A DNA stretch of 32,531 nucleotides, taken from positions 68,423 through 100,953 of the forward strand of contig JAGXFV010000032.1 of assembly GCA_024637095.1 (NCBI GenBank), in the 5' to 3' direction. Of the stretch, positions 14,898-21,914 are shown one piece after another. The position numbers were made by a program, and so were the translations under genes. The stretch's first letter is position 1, and every line of letters begins with the position of its first letter. Source of the DNA: Actinomycetes bacterium (lineage in GTDB: Bacteria; Actinomycetota; Thermoleophilia; RBG-16-64-13). Under the pieces are notes generated by a model. That model was not told the origin of the DNA. It saw only the letters and a program-made list of their open reading frames with translations, and searched no databases.

Positions 14898-15470
14898 TCA
14901 GGATCCTCCGGACTCGCGTTCGACGAGGGCGAGGTGCACGTACATGGCCTGCCGCGCCTTCTCCGGGTCCCGCGCCTCCAGGCCTTCCAGCACCTCACGA
15001 TGCTGCTCGACAAAGGACTGACGCTTGTCGTCCGCGCTCACCATCTCCTGCCGGCCCGGGCGCACCAGCTCGTCCAGCACCGCGAAGATGCCGTCCATGA
15101 TCCGCTCGAGCAGAGGATTTCCGCTGGCCTCGGCCACGTGCAGATGAAAACCGGCATCGGCGGCGTCCACCGCGCCCCCCGCCTCTACCGCTCTCTCCAT
15201 GACCGCCATGTCTTCGCGGAGGGCGGCCAGGTGGTGAGCGTCGGCACGGAGGGCGGCCAGCCAGGCCGCTTCGGCCTCGAGAACCTTGCGCACTTCGAGC
15301 AGATGAGACACTCCGTCCTCGGTGAATTCGGCGAGGGTCAGCAGGGGCCGGAAGAATTCTTCGAGACCCCTCCCCGCTTCCGGAGATGAGACCTCGGTGC
15401 CGTCTCGAGCATCTCCGGCGCGGGCCGGCAGATCGTTCGATCCGGGCTGGGGCGGGAAGCGTGCGCTCAT
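14898..15470 (-). CDS. FCD-domain protein lacking the GntR winged helix
   Basis: A 190-residue protein whose residues from about 40 to the end form the FCD ligand-binding domain of FadR/LldR-type GntR regulators. Conserved features include LLEVRKVLEAEAAWLAAL, DAGFHLHVAEASGNPLLERI, EQHREVLEGLEARD and the final MYVHL. The Asp/His metal ligands are kept. The first 35 residues are low-complexity and not a helix-turn-helix, so the roughly 70-residue DNA-binding domain normally found in front is missing. Upstream there is no room for it in another frame before the divergent gene. It may be a ligand-binding partner of another regulator, or a decayed regulator. The ATG at 15470 (or GTG at 15476) has no ribosome site; a TATTAT box ends 6 nt before the ATG, suggesting a leaderless mRNA. 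Confidence 0.85.
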   Translation of the reverse strand: MSARFPPQPGSNDLPARAGDARDGTEVSSPEAGRGLEEFFRPLLTLAEFTEDGVSHLLEVRKVLEAEAAWLAALRADAHHLAALREDMAVMERAVEAGGAVDAADAGFHLHVAEASGNPLLERIMDGIFAVLDELVRPGRQEMVSADDKRQSFVEQHREVLEGLEARDPEKARQAMYVHLALVERESGGS

Positions 15471-15476
15471 GGACAC

Positions 15477-15482
15477 ATAATA
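15477..15482 (-). promoter_or_regulatory. -10 box TATTAT placed for a leaderless FCD transcript
   Basis: TATTAT (5 of 6 to consensus) is followed by 6 nt and then the ATG of the FCD gene, so transcription would start at or next to the A of the ATG. No good -35 match is present at 17-19 nt. Confidence 0.45.
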
Positions 15483-15580
15483 CCGGGAGAGGTGCGGATA
15501 GACACCATTTCCTCACACTTTGCCCACATCCTTCGCTTACGCTAAGAACCGTGAAGTAACCTGGAGACGGAGGATCGTCA

Positions 15581-16108
15581 ATGCCATCAAGCAAGAAACT
15601 TGTAGTCGGAGCGGTTTTGATAGGCGCCTTCCTGGCGCTTGCCGCTCCCGCGCTCGCGCAATCCGGTGCTCCTGGGCCGGCCCCTGGGGTGGCCGCCGGA
15701 ATCTGCAACGGTGTCGGGGCAGCGGCCGAGCGGGTCACCGACCTGCTGGGCCTTTCTTCCGAAGAGATCCAGGACGAGCGGCTGTCGGGCAAGAGCCTCG
15801 CCGACATCGCCGCCGATAAGGACGTGTCTCAGGACGAGCTGGTCGAGGCGATGTTGGAGCCTCGCCGAGCGGCCATGGAGCAGGCCGTCGCCGACGGCCG
15901 GATCACCCAAGAGCAGTCTGAGTTGAGGCTCGAGCAGATGGAGCAAATGGTGCGCGAGCGCACCTCCTCGGAGGAACTCGGCAATGGATTCGGCCGCGGC
16001 GGCGCCAGGGATGGCCTTGGGGGCGGCTGCGGTGGCGGTGCCGGCATGGGCGGCGGCATGGGCGGCGGCTGCGGTGGCGCACCTTCAGCGGAGGCCACCA
16101 GCCTCTAG
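15581..16108 (+). CDS. Secreted protein with helical repeat region and Gly/Cys-rich tail
   Basis: A 175-residue exported protein. The signal peptide (1-26) has KK, a hydrophobic core and an ALA-Q cleavage site. Residues 53-125 are helical and follow a pattern I have seen in uncharacterised secreted proteins: LLGLSSEEIQDERLSGKSL, then ADIAADKDVSQDELVEAM, then AVADGRITQEQSELRLEQM. The C-terminal 40 residues are Gly-rich with single Met and Cys residues (GGGCGGGAGMGGGMGGGCGG) and could bind metal or be disordered. The function is unknown. GGAGGATCGTCA precedes the ATG with good spacing. A strong terminator follows 27 nt after the stop, so it is probably a one-gene unit, divergent from the FCD gene. 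Confidence 0.88.
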   Translation: MPSSKKLVVGAVLIGAFLALAAPALAQSGAPGPAPGVAAGICNGVGAAAERVTDLLGLSSEEIQDERLSGKSLADIAADKDVSQDELVEAMLEPRRAAMEQAVADGRITQEQSELRLEQMEQMVRERTSSEELGNGFGRGGARDGLGGGCGGGAGMGGGMGGGCGGAPSAEATSL

Positions 16109-16134
16109 ACCAGTCAGTCGATCTCTCGCCTCTT

Positions 16135-16174
16135 GAAGACCGGCGGATCATGGATCCGCCGGTCTTCTCTTCTT
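16135..16174 (+). terminator. Strong intrinsic terminator after the secreted-protein gene
   Basis: A perfect 15-bp stem (16135-16149 with 16153-16167) closes on a 3-nt ATG loop and is followed by TCTTCTT. It stands 27 nt after the stop and is the clearest terminator in the window. Confidence 0.92.
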
Positions 16175-16214
16175 GGGGGCGAGTGCTTTTCCAGGCCTGT
16201 GGTACAAACTCCTC

Positions 16215-16643
16215 ATGCTCGCCGTTGCCGAAAATGTCACCATCCCGGAACAGGAACTGGAATACACCACCTCCCGGAGTAGCGGGCCCGGCGGGCAGCA
16301 CGTCAACACCACCGATACCCGCGTCACCTTGCGCTTCGACCTCGCGGCCACCGAAACCCTGAACGAAGAACAGAAGGCGCGTATTCAAGAGCGTCTCTCT
16401 GGAAGGATCAGTCGGGCCGGCATTCTCCGGGTGACCTCCCAACGCCATCGCAGTCAGCACGCCAACAAAGAGGCGGCCACAGGGAGGTTCGTGCAACTCC
16501 TTGCCGAAGCCCTCGAAGAAAGCCCGCCTCGGCGGCCGACCTCGCCACCTCGCTCCCAGCAGCGTAAACGGCTCGAGGAGAAGAAGCGCTTGGCCCAGAA
16601 GAAGCGCGGGCGCAGCCGAGATTACACCGCTGAGGACTTCTAG
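16215..16643 (+). CDS. arfB: Peptidyl-tRNA hydrolase ArfB (ribosome rescue)
   Basis: A 142-residue class I release-factor-like hydrolase that frees nascent chains from ribosomes stalled on mRNAs without a stop codon. The GGQ loop is present in SSGPGGQHVNTTDTRVTLRFD, the region that hydrolyses the ester bond. The basic tail needed to enter the empty mRNA channel is present as KRLEEKKRLAQKKRGR. Length is normal for ArfB and far too short for RF1/RF2, and no codon-recognition domain is present. The ATG at 16215 fits the family N-terminus. It has no ribosome site; TACAAA (16203-16208) ends 6 nt before it, which would fit a leaderless message. The terminator just upstream separates it from the secreted-protein gene. 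Confidence 0.93.
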   Translation: MLAVAENVTIPEQELEYTTSRSSGPGGQHVNTTDTRVTLRFDLAATETLNEEQKARIQERLSGRISRAGILRVTSQRHRSQHANKEAATGRFVQLLAEALEESPPRRPTSPPRSQQRKRLEEKKRLAQKKRGRSRDYTAEDF

Positions 16644-16659
16644 CTTCCTGGTATTTCAG

Positions 16660-16709
16660 CCCATCCCTTGATTCTCCGGTTCATCCCATCCCTTGATTCC
16701 CCGGTTCAT
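16660..16709 (+). repeat. 25-bp tandem direct repeat x2 upstream of the Fe-S/cytochrome operon
   Basis: Two adjacent 25-nt units (16660-16684 and 16685-16709) differ at one base. Each contains CCTTGATT, and the second supplies the apparent -35 box of the promoter for the following operon. The arrangement looks like paired regulator sites, or a duplication that doubled the -35 region. Confidence 0.9.
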
Positions 16710-16722
16710 CCTTTGTTACCAT
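16693..16722 (+). promoter_or_regulatory. Promoter for the Fe-S/cytochrome operon
   Basis: TTGATT (16693-16698), an 18-nt spacer and TACCAT (16717-16722) give 4 of 6 matches in each box. The predicted start site lies near 16729, next to a small dyad. Confidence 0.5.
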
Positions 16723-16729
16723 GGCGGAC

Positions 16730-16745
16730 ATACCGGGGGGGGTAT
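16730..16745. promoter_or_regulatory. Dyad ATACC-G6-GGTAT at the predicted start site
   Basis: A 5-bp inverted repeat around six G residues sits at about +1 to +17 of the predicted transcript. Its position suits a repressor site or a short leader hairpin. The arms are short, so the call is tentative. Confidence 0.3.
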
Positions 16746-16814
16746 CGCCTTTCTTCCCGGGTCCGCTGAACAGGGCCGCGAGGCCCCGGGATGAAGAGGG
16801 AGGAAGACCCCACG

Positions 16815-17885
16815 ATGGGAAGCATTTCTCGACGTGACTTCTTGAAGCGCAGCATGGGGGCGGGCCTTGCCGGAGGAGTGATCCTCACAGGCATGGACAA
16901 GGTCGCTCTCGCGTCGACCGGCGAACCGGTGGGCACTTTCATCGATCTCACCAAATGCGACGGCTGTCCGGGCAAGGACACGCCGGCCTGCGTGGCCGGC
17001 TGCCGTACGGCCAACCAGCACAAGTTTCCCGAGCCCGCGGTTGAGAATATCGCCGACTACTGGCCGCAGAAGAAGCACGAGGATTGGACGGACAAGAAGG
17101 GGCTGACGACGCGGCTCACCCCTTACAACTGGACCTTCGTGCAGAAGGTCAAGGTGGAGCACGAGGGAGCGGTGCACGAAGTATCGCTACCCCGCCGCTG
17201 CATGCACTGCGATAACCCGCCCTGCGTGAAGGTCTGCCCCTTCAGCGCCCAGGAGAAGAAGCCCGAAGGCCCCGTCGTCATCGACGACGAGCTCTGCTTC
17301 GGCGGCGCCAAGTGCCGCGACGTCTGTCCCTGGGGGATCCCCGCGCGACAGGCAGGCGTCGGTCTGTACTTGAAGCTCGCGCCGCAGCTCGCCGGGGGCG
17401 GCGCGATGTACAAGTGCGACCTCTGCTACGACCGGCTCGAGCAGGGCAAGCTGCCCGCCTGCATAGAGGCCTGCCCCAACGAAGCCATGCAGATCGGGGA
17501 GCAGTCAGAGATGCTCGAAGCGGCGAAGGCCCGCGCCACCGAGACCGACGGATACGTCTACGGCGAGAAGGAGAACGGCGGCACCTCCACCTTCTACGTC
17601 TCGCCGGTGCCCTTCGAAAAGGTGCACAAGGCCCTGATGGAGCAAAAGCAACAGCAAGAGAACCCGCAGGCCCCCGGCTTCCCGGGAATGCCCGTGAATG
17701 CTGAGAACTTCCTCGAAAGCACCAACGGGTTGGCAATCAGCCTGTTGGTGGCGCCCCTAGCGGGGATGGTCGGGGCCGGAGCCGCAGCCTACCGCACGAT
17801 GAAGGGACAAGGGCAGGAAGAACCGCCCCCCATATCGAGTGGCGATACCGAGCACGAACAAGAGGTGGAGGCCGGCGATGAGTAG
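16815..17885 (+). CDS. Tat-exported four-cluster Fe-S electron-transfer protein (FdhB/TtrB/HybA-like)
   Basis: A 356-residue beta subunit of the kind that links a periplasmic molybdoenzyme or hydrogenase to a membrane cytochrome. The Tat signal is SRRDFLKRS (5-13) followed by a hydrophobic stretch. Cysteine groups: I, Cys48/51/59/63; II, Cys129/132/137/141; III, Cys161/167/171; IV, Cys201/204/216/220. Group III has Gly164 where the second Cys is expected (CFGGAKCRDVCP), so it may hold a 3Fe-4S cluster. A C-terminal transmembrane anchor covers about 306-326. The ATG at 16815 is preferred to 16791 because it puts the twin-arginine motif near the N-terminus; GGAGG is about 14 nt upstream. The last 8 nt overlap the cytochrome gene. 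No catalytic subunit gene is adjacent. Confidence 0.9.
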   Translation: MGSISRRDFLKRSMGAGLAGGVILTGMDKVALASTGEPVGTFIDLTKCDGCPGKDTPACVAGCRTANQHKFPEPAVENIADYWPQKKHEDWTDKKGLTTRLTPYNWTFVQKVKVEHEGAVHEVSLPRRCMHCDNPPCVKVCPFSAQEKKPEGPVVIDDELCFGGAKCRDVCPWGIPARQAGVGLYLKLAPQLAGGGAMYKCDLCYDRLEQGKLPACIEACPNEAMQIGEQSEMLEAAKARATETDGYVYGEKENGGTSTFYVSPVPFEKVHKALMEQKQQQENPQAPGFPGMPVNAENFLESTNGLAISLLVAPLAGMVGAGAAAYRTMKGQGQEEPPPISSGDTEHEQEVEAGDE

Positions 17886-18660
17886 AACGATCGACGTGCG
17901 GCAGGAGAGGATCAAACGCCACGGTTTTTCCGGCCGCTTCGTTCACTGGACGGTGGCGCTGTCAACTGTGGTTCTCGTCATCAGCGGCCTGGGCCAGTTG
18001 CCTCTGTTCAAGCGCTACTTCGTGGACACGCTTCCCGGGTTGGGATGGACCTCGGACTTCGGCGTCACGCTCCAGCTCCATTATTTTGCGGCCGCGGCGC
18101 TGACCCTGGCAGTCGTCTACCACGTGATCTTTCACTCACTGCGGCGCGAGTTCGACATCGTGCCCCGGCGGGGCGACCTCAAGGAGTCCTACCAGATCAT
18201 CAAGGCGATGTTCGGTCGAGGGGAAGAGCCCGACAGCGATAAGTATCTGGCCGAACAGCGGGTGGCCTACGCCTTCATTGGCGGAGCCATCCTCCTCGTG
18301 ATCGCCACCGGTTACCTCAAGGCCGTCAAGAACCTGCCGGGGGTCGAACTGTCCTACTGGCTGCTGTGGACGACCACCACGCTGCACAACCTGGCAATGT
18401 TCCTCATCATCATGGGTATCGGGGGGCACCTGGCCGCTTTCTTGATCAAAGAAAATCGCGCTCTGCTACCGGGGATGTTCACCGGACGGGTGAGCCTCGC
18501 GTACGCCCGGGAGCGCCACTGCCTTTGGTGCGAGGGGCTGGGTTTGTCCGGCCGGTCGGGGTCCGCGTCCGACCCTGACGCCGGCGGGCGGGAGGGCGCC
18601 GCCGCGGGCGGCGCAGCAATGGCCTCGCCCGGGCAGACCGGCGATAGCCGAGCCGCGTAG
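17878..18660 (+). CDS. Cytochrome b subunit, formate dehydrogenase gamma-like
   Basis: A 260-residue membrane diheme cytochrome b of the FdnI/b561 type, which takes electrons from the Fe-S subunit and passes them to quinone, or the reverse. Four hydrophobic helices lie at about 21-42, 65-88, 131-150 and 168-190. Candidate heme ligands are His23 (RFVHW), His68, His82 and His184; His170 is also in a helix. After the last helix the usual family motif near HPLWYEEL reads HCLWCEGL (214-221), adding a Cys-x2-Cys pair. The final 35 residues are Gly/Ala-rich. The ATG at 17878 overlaps the Fe-S gene by 8 nt, so the two are a coupled pair. A GC-rich hairpin follows the stop. Confidence 0.92.
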   Translation: MSRTIDVRQERIKRHGFSGRFVHWTVALSTVVLVISGLGQLPLFKRYFVDTLPGLGWTSDFGVTLQLHYFAAAALTLAVVYHVIFHSLRREFDIVPRRGDLKESYQIIKAMFGRGEEPDSDKYLAEQRVAYAFIGGAILLVIATGYLKAVKNLPGVELSYWLLWTTTTLHNLAMFLIIMGIGGHLAAFLIKENRALLPGMFTGRVSLAYARERHCLWCEGLGLSGRSGSASDPDAGGREGAAAGGAAMASPGQTGDSRAA

Positions 18661-18677
18661 CCGGGATCCTCGAGTCG

Positions 18678-18703
18678 GCCCGCCCGGGACGAGCCGGGCG
18701 GGC
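18678..18703. terminator. Bidirectional GC-rich hairpin between convergent genes
   Basis: A perfect 10-bp stem (GCCCGCCCGG with CCGGGCGGGC) and a 6-nt loop lie in the 46-nt gap between the convergent cytochrome and GyrI-like genes. There is no U-tract on either side, so termination may be weak or factor-assisted. Confidence 0.6.
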
Positions 18704-18706
18704 GGC

Positions 18707-19270
18707 CTAATCCTCTCCAGCCGACTCACCGGCGGTTGACGGTCCGCGCGAACTCGAGCGCCACTCCGGAGCCGGATGGGTTCCCCCCTCCTCAAAATCG
18801 GGTTCGCTCTCGCCGATCGGCCAGATGATGTGGGTTCGCCAATGGTCTGGATCGGGGTCTTTCAGGGGATCGGTGACGTAGACCTCCCAGGGCCCGTCCC
18901 CCTGGACCTTGCGGAACTTCGCAAACCACGAGGACAGATAGCCGAAGCTTTCACCGATGGTGGCATAGGAGCCTACGTGCCAGATGGTCGCGGCCTCGCC
19001 ACCCGGCAGTTCCGAGGCCCGCACTCGGCCACCTCCAGCCACTCGCGCCCCGACCGGCAGTCCTGCCTCGATCTCCAGGCTCTTGCCCTCGCTGCGGTGA
19101 AAGCGGGTGAACGGAGGGCCGGTGGCCTCCACGCCTTCCCGACTGAGTTGCTCCATGATCTCGGGCAGGACCTCGTCCAGCGCGGATCCCAGTTCGTCGC
19201 GGTCAACGGTCAAGCGCACGCTGGCCACGGTCTGCGCGTCGACCCGGATGGTCTCGACTTCCTTCTCCAT
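18707..19270 (-). CDS. GyrI-like small-molecule-binding domain protein
   Basis: A 187-residue stand-alone GyrI-like (AraC effector-binding) domain. The opening EVETIRVDAQTVASVRLTV is the typical first strand, and GGEAATIWHVGSYATIG and EVYVTDP match the conserved core near the ligand pocket. There is no DNA-binding part, so it probably binds a hydrophobic cation-like ligand or acts as an effector-binding partner. The last 30 residues are polar and disordered-looking. The ATG at 19270 follows GGGGGAG closely; longer in-frame starts upstream lack family similarity. It diverges from the fructose-bisphosphatase gene over 200 nt. Confidence 0.82.
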   Translation of the reverse strand: MEKEVETIRVDAQTVASVRLTVDRDELGSALDEVLPEIMEQLSREGVEATGPPFTRFHRSEGKSLEIEAGLPVGARVAGGGRVRASELPGGEAATIWHVGSYATIGESFGYLSSWFAKFRKVQGDGPWEVYVTDPLKDPDPDHWRTHIIWPIGESEPDFEEGGTHPAPEWRSSSRGPSTAGESAGED

Positions 19271-19402
19271 GTCTCCCCCTGTTTGGGCAGATCGCGCGGC
19301 AGGCGCGCCGCACATCACCAACTGCTCGGGTTCTTCTCCACCCTGAGACCGAGCTCCAAACCTGTTCGGCGTGCGCAGTCCGCTCGGAGCCAATACGGTC
19401 GA

Positions 19403-19431
19403 TTGAGCAGGCTAAACCAACGGTATACGAT
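19403..19431 (+). promoter_or_regulatory. Promoter for fbp
   Basis: TTGAGC (19403-19408), a 17-nt spacer and TACGAT (19426-19431) form a good sigma-70-type promoter. The -10 ends 39 nt before the fbp ATG. The same -10 hexamer occurs before the phosphate transporter gene. Confidence 0.55.
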
Positions 19432-19470
19432 GTTTTCCATCCGCTGGGACAAGCTCTAACGAGGGGAGGC

Positions 19471-20544
19471 ATGGTGGAGGGACGGATCGGGATGACGTTG
19501 ACCCGCCACATCTACGAGGGTCAGCTGGAGCACCCACAGGCAACCGGACAGCTCACCGGGATTCTCAACCAGATAGCGCTGGCGGCGAAGATCGTCTCGC
19601 GGGAGGTGAACAAAGCCGGCCTGGTGGAGGCTTTGGGCTTCACCGGGGATGAGAACATCCAGGGCGAAGAAGTCCGGAAACTGGACCAGTTCGCGCAGGA
19701 CGTCTTCTACGCGGCCTTCGACCACCCCGGTCATTTCTGCATCATGGTCTCCGAAGAAGAGGATGCCGCGATCCCCATACCGGACGAGTTCGAGAAGGGG
19801 CCCTACACCATCGCCTTCGATCCTCTGGACGGTTCTTCCAACATTGACGCCAACATCACCGTCGGCACCATCTTCGCGATCTGGCGGCGGCGGAGCGAGG
19901 GCCAGGAGGGCTGCGAGGAGGACCTCCTGCAACCCGCGCGCGCCCTCGCGGCGGCAGGCTATGTGGTCTACGGCACCAGCACCATGCTGGTGGCAAGCAC
20001 CGGGCACGGGGTGCACGGCTTTACCCTGGACCCCTCAGTGGGCGAATTCCTGGAGTCCCACCACGACATCGTCATCCCGGAGCGGGGAAAGATCTACTCG
20101 GTGAACGAGGGCAACTACCCCTACTGGTCCAAGGGCGTACAAGGCTACGTCCGCTGGATCAAAGAGCCGGACGAGAGCAGTGACCGGCCCTACAGTGCGC
20201 GCTACGTCGGCTCGATGGTGGCGGACATTCACCGCACCCTGCTCTACGGCGGGATCTTCATGTACCCGGCCGACTCAAAGAAGGGCGAGATGAACACGGG
20301 CAAGCTGCGGCTTCTCTACGAGTGCGCCCCCATGGGCTATCTGATAGAGCAGGCGGGAGGTGCGGCCAGCACCGGCGATTCATCGATTCTGGACGTGGTT
20401 CCCACCGAACTGCACCAGCGCGTCCCCTTCTTCGCGGGTTCCAAGACCAACGTGGCCGATCTGGAACACTTCGTCGCGGAGCATGACGGCACCGAGAGCC
20501 CTTCCCGCAGAGCTGAGAGAGCGGCGAGGGCGATGGCTTCCTGA
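19471..20544 (+). CDS. fbp: Fructose-1,6-bisphosphatase, class I
   Basis: Hydrolyses fructose 1,6-bisphosphate to fructose 6-phosphate in gluconeogenesis or the Calvin cycle. The 357-residue protein has the metal/phosphate motif DPLDGSSNIDAN with the earlier acidic loop MVSEEEDA, and the substrate segments NEGNYPYW, YGGIFMYPADSKKGEMNTGKL and YECAPM. These are class I features; class II (GlpX) and class III enzymes lack them. The C-terminal 20 residues are a non-conserved extension. The ATG at 19471 follows GGGGAGG very closely; the in-frame ATG at 19492, with GGAGGG about 10 nt upstream, is an equally reasonable start. It converges on the ABC permease gene across 74 nt holding two small hairpins. 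Confidence 0.95.
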   Translation: MVEGRIGMTLTRHIYEGQLEHPQATGQLTGILNQIALAAKIVSREVNKAGLVEALGFTGDENIQGEEVRKLDQFAQDVFYAAFDHPGHFCIMVSEEEDAAIPIPDEFEKGPYTIAFDPLDGSSNIDANITVGTIFAIWRRRSEGQEGCEEDLLQPARALAAAGYVVYGTSTMLVASTGHGVHGFTLDPSVGEFLESHHDIVIPERGKIYSVNEGNYPYWSKGVQGYVRWIKEPDESSDRPYSARYVGSMVADIHRTLLYGGIFMYPADSKKGEMNTGKLRLLYECAPMGYLIEQAGGAASTGDSSILDVVPTELHQRVPFFAGSKTNVADLEHFVAEHDGTESPSRRAERAARAMAS

Positions 20545-20558
20545 GCAGCCCGGTTGGA

Positions 20559-20607
20559 GGGGATGGCGGCGATCCCCCGGCTTCAGGAAGTCGGGATCGT
20601 CCCCGAC
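20559..20607. terminator. Two small hairpins between convergent fbp and ABC permease genes
   Basis: GGGGAT/ATCCCC (20559-20564 with 20572-20577) and GTCGGG/CCCGAC (20590-20595 with 20602-20607) lie in the convergent gap. Stems are only 6 bp and no U-run follows, so terminator function is tentative. Confidence 0.4.
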
Positions 20608-20618
20608 CAACGCCGTGC

Positions 20619-21914
20619 TCAGGCCCGCCCGCTCCGGCGGAACTCGTCCACCAACCGACCCCAGCGCATCGCCTGGGTGGAGAGCAGGGTGTCCGAGCGA
20701 AAGAGCCGTGCCCCGATCAGTACGAAGAAGTAGGCGATCAGCGCGAGGCCCACAAGCGCGGCCAATGGCTGCCAGAGGGGGACCGCACCCGCAGCGAGTC
20801 GGGTGATCATCGCCACGGGGGCAGACAGCGGGAATAGGCTGAGCGCGACCGAGAGCCAACCGTTGGGATCGGCGGTCAGAGCGTAGTTAAACCACACCGG
20901 CAGGATAAGCGGGAAAAGGACGACGAAGAGCAACTGCGTTCCCTCCCGTTGACTGGGAACCATCGCCCCCAGCGCGGCGACCAGAGCTCCGTAGGCGACA
21001 TAACCCAGCGCCAAAAACGCGAGCAGCCAGCCGATCAGGCTGCCGGACAGCCCCACCGCGGCCAGGTCGGGTATGCCGGCGTACTGATAGAGCACCAGCA
21101 GGCTGCCGGCGATCCAAACCGTGATTTGGAGCAGGGCCACCGCTCCCAAACCGAGGACCTTGCCGAGCATGAGTTCGCGAGGTTTGACGCTTACGAGCAG
21201 GACCTCGGCGGTGCGGTTTTCCTTCTCCGCCGAGACGCTCTGCAGCAGATAGCTGCTGCTGGTGGTGATCACGAAGAAGAGGATGAAGAGCACGCCGAAA
21301 GGCACCAGGTCGGCGATGGCCGCGAAGGACGGGTCGGCGGCGCTCGACTGCGGCGTCTCCTCCGCGTTACCGTTGTCGGGAGCGCTCCCATCAGTCTTCT
21401 CTCCCGGGGAAGAGACCAGCTGTAACCGGGTATCCCCGATCGGCTCGACCGCGGCCGCAGCCTTTGCAGCGTCGCCGAGCAGGGCGTAGTTCATCACGTA
21501 CTCGAAGAGGGGACCGGCAGAACCGGCCGAGAGCGGAGAGAAATCGTCCTGAACAAGCGTGGCCTCGCCGGTCGCCAGATAATCCTCCTCGACAATGTAG
21601 AAGCCCGCGATCTCTCCCGCGGCGACCGCGGCACGCGCCTCCCCCTCGCCGGAGAAGGCGGGAAAGATTTCCGGCGGCACGTCGGGGGGCAGCTGCTCGA
21701 CCAGGCCGGCCCGGTCGACGTAGCCAAAGATCTCGGCCTCGGCCGAGGGTTTCAGCACTTCCTCCAGGGCATCGCCCTCCAGATCGGTGACGAAACTGCT
21801 GCCGAAGCTCATAGCCAGGATCAGCACCGGAAAGAGGAAAGTCATGAACCAGAAGGAGCGCTTGCGGACTATGGAAAGGAACTCGTGACGAAGCACGATT
21901 GCCGTGGTTCTCAT
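20619..21914 (-). CDS. ABC-2 type permease, NatB-like (second of two)
   Basis: A 431-residue permease subunit of an exporter of the NatAB type. It has one N-terminal helix (SFWFMTFLFPVLILAMSF), a large extracytoplasmic domain (about 45-200), then a cluster of five or six helices to the C-terminus. The family motif at the first inner loop reads SAEKENRTAEVLLVSVKP. The ATG at 21914 overlaps the preceding permease gene by 4 nt, and MRTTAIVLRHEF aligns with the other permease's start. The external loop contains an acidic, Gly/Asn-rich stretch (about 185-210) absent from its neighbour. Substrate is unknown; Na+ is exported by B. subtilis NatAB but cannot be assumed here. Confidence 0.9.
   Translation of the reverse strand: MRTTAIVLRHEFLSIVRKRSFWFMTFLFPVLILAMSFGSSFVTDLEGDALEEVLKPSAEAEIFGYVDRAGLVEQLPPDVPPEIFPAFSGEGEARAAVAAGEIAGFYIVEEDYLATGEATLVQDDFSPLSAGSAGPLFEYVMNYALLGDAAKAAAAVEPIGDTRLQLVSSPGEKTDGSAPDNGNAEETPQSSAADPSFAAIADLVPFGVLFILFFVITTSSSYLLQSVSAEKENRTAEVLLVSVKPRELMLGKVLGLGAVALLQITVWIAGSLLVLYQYAGIPDLAAVGLSGSLIGWLLAFLALGYVAYGALVAALGAMVPSQREGTQLLFVVLFPLILPVWFNYALTADPNGWLSVALSLFPLSAPVAMITRLAAGAVPLWQPLAALVGLALIAYFFVLIGARLFRSDTLLSTQAMRWGRLVDEFRRSGRA

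Noticed and set aside
15471-15580. Frameshifted winged helix in front of the FCD domain
   Set aside because: Only 110 nt are available and they hold promoter-like sequence; no frame gives a helix-turn-helix.
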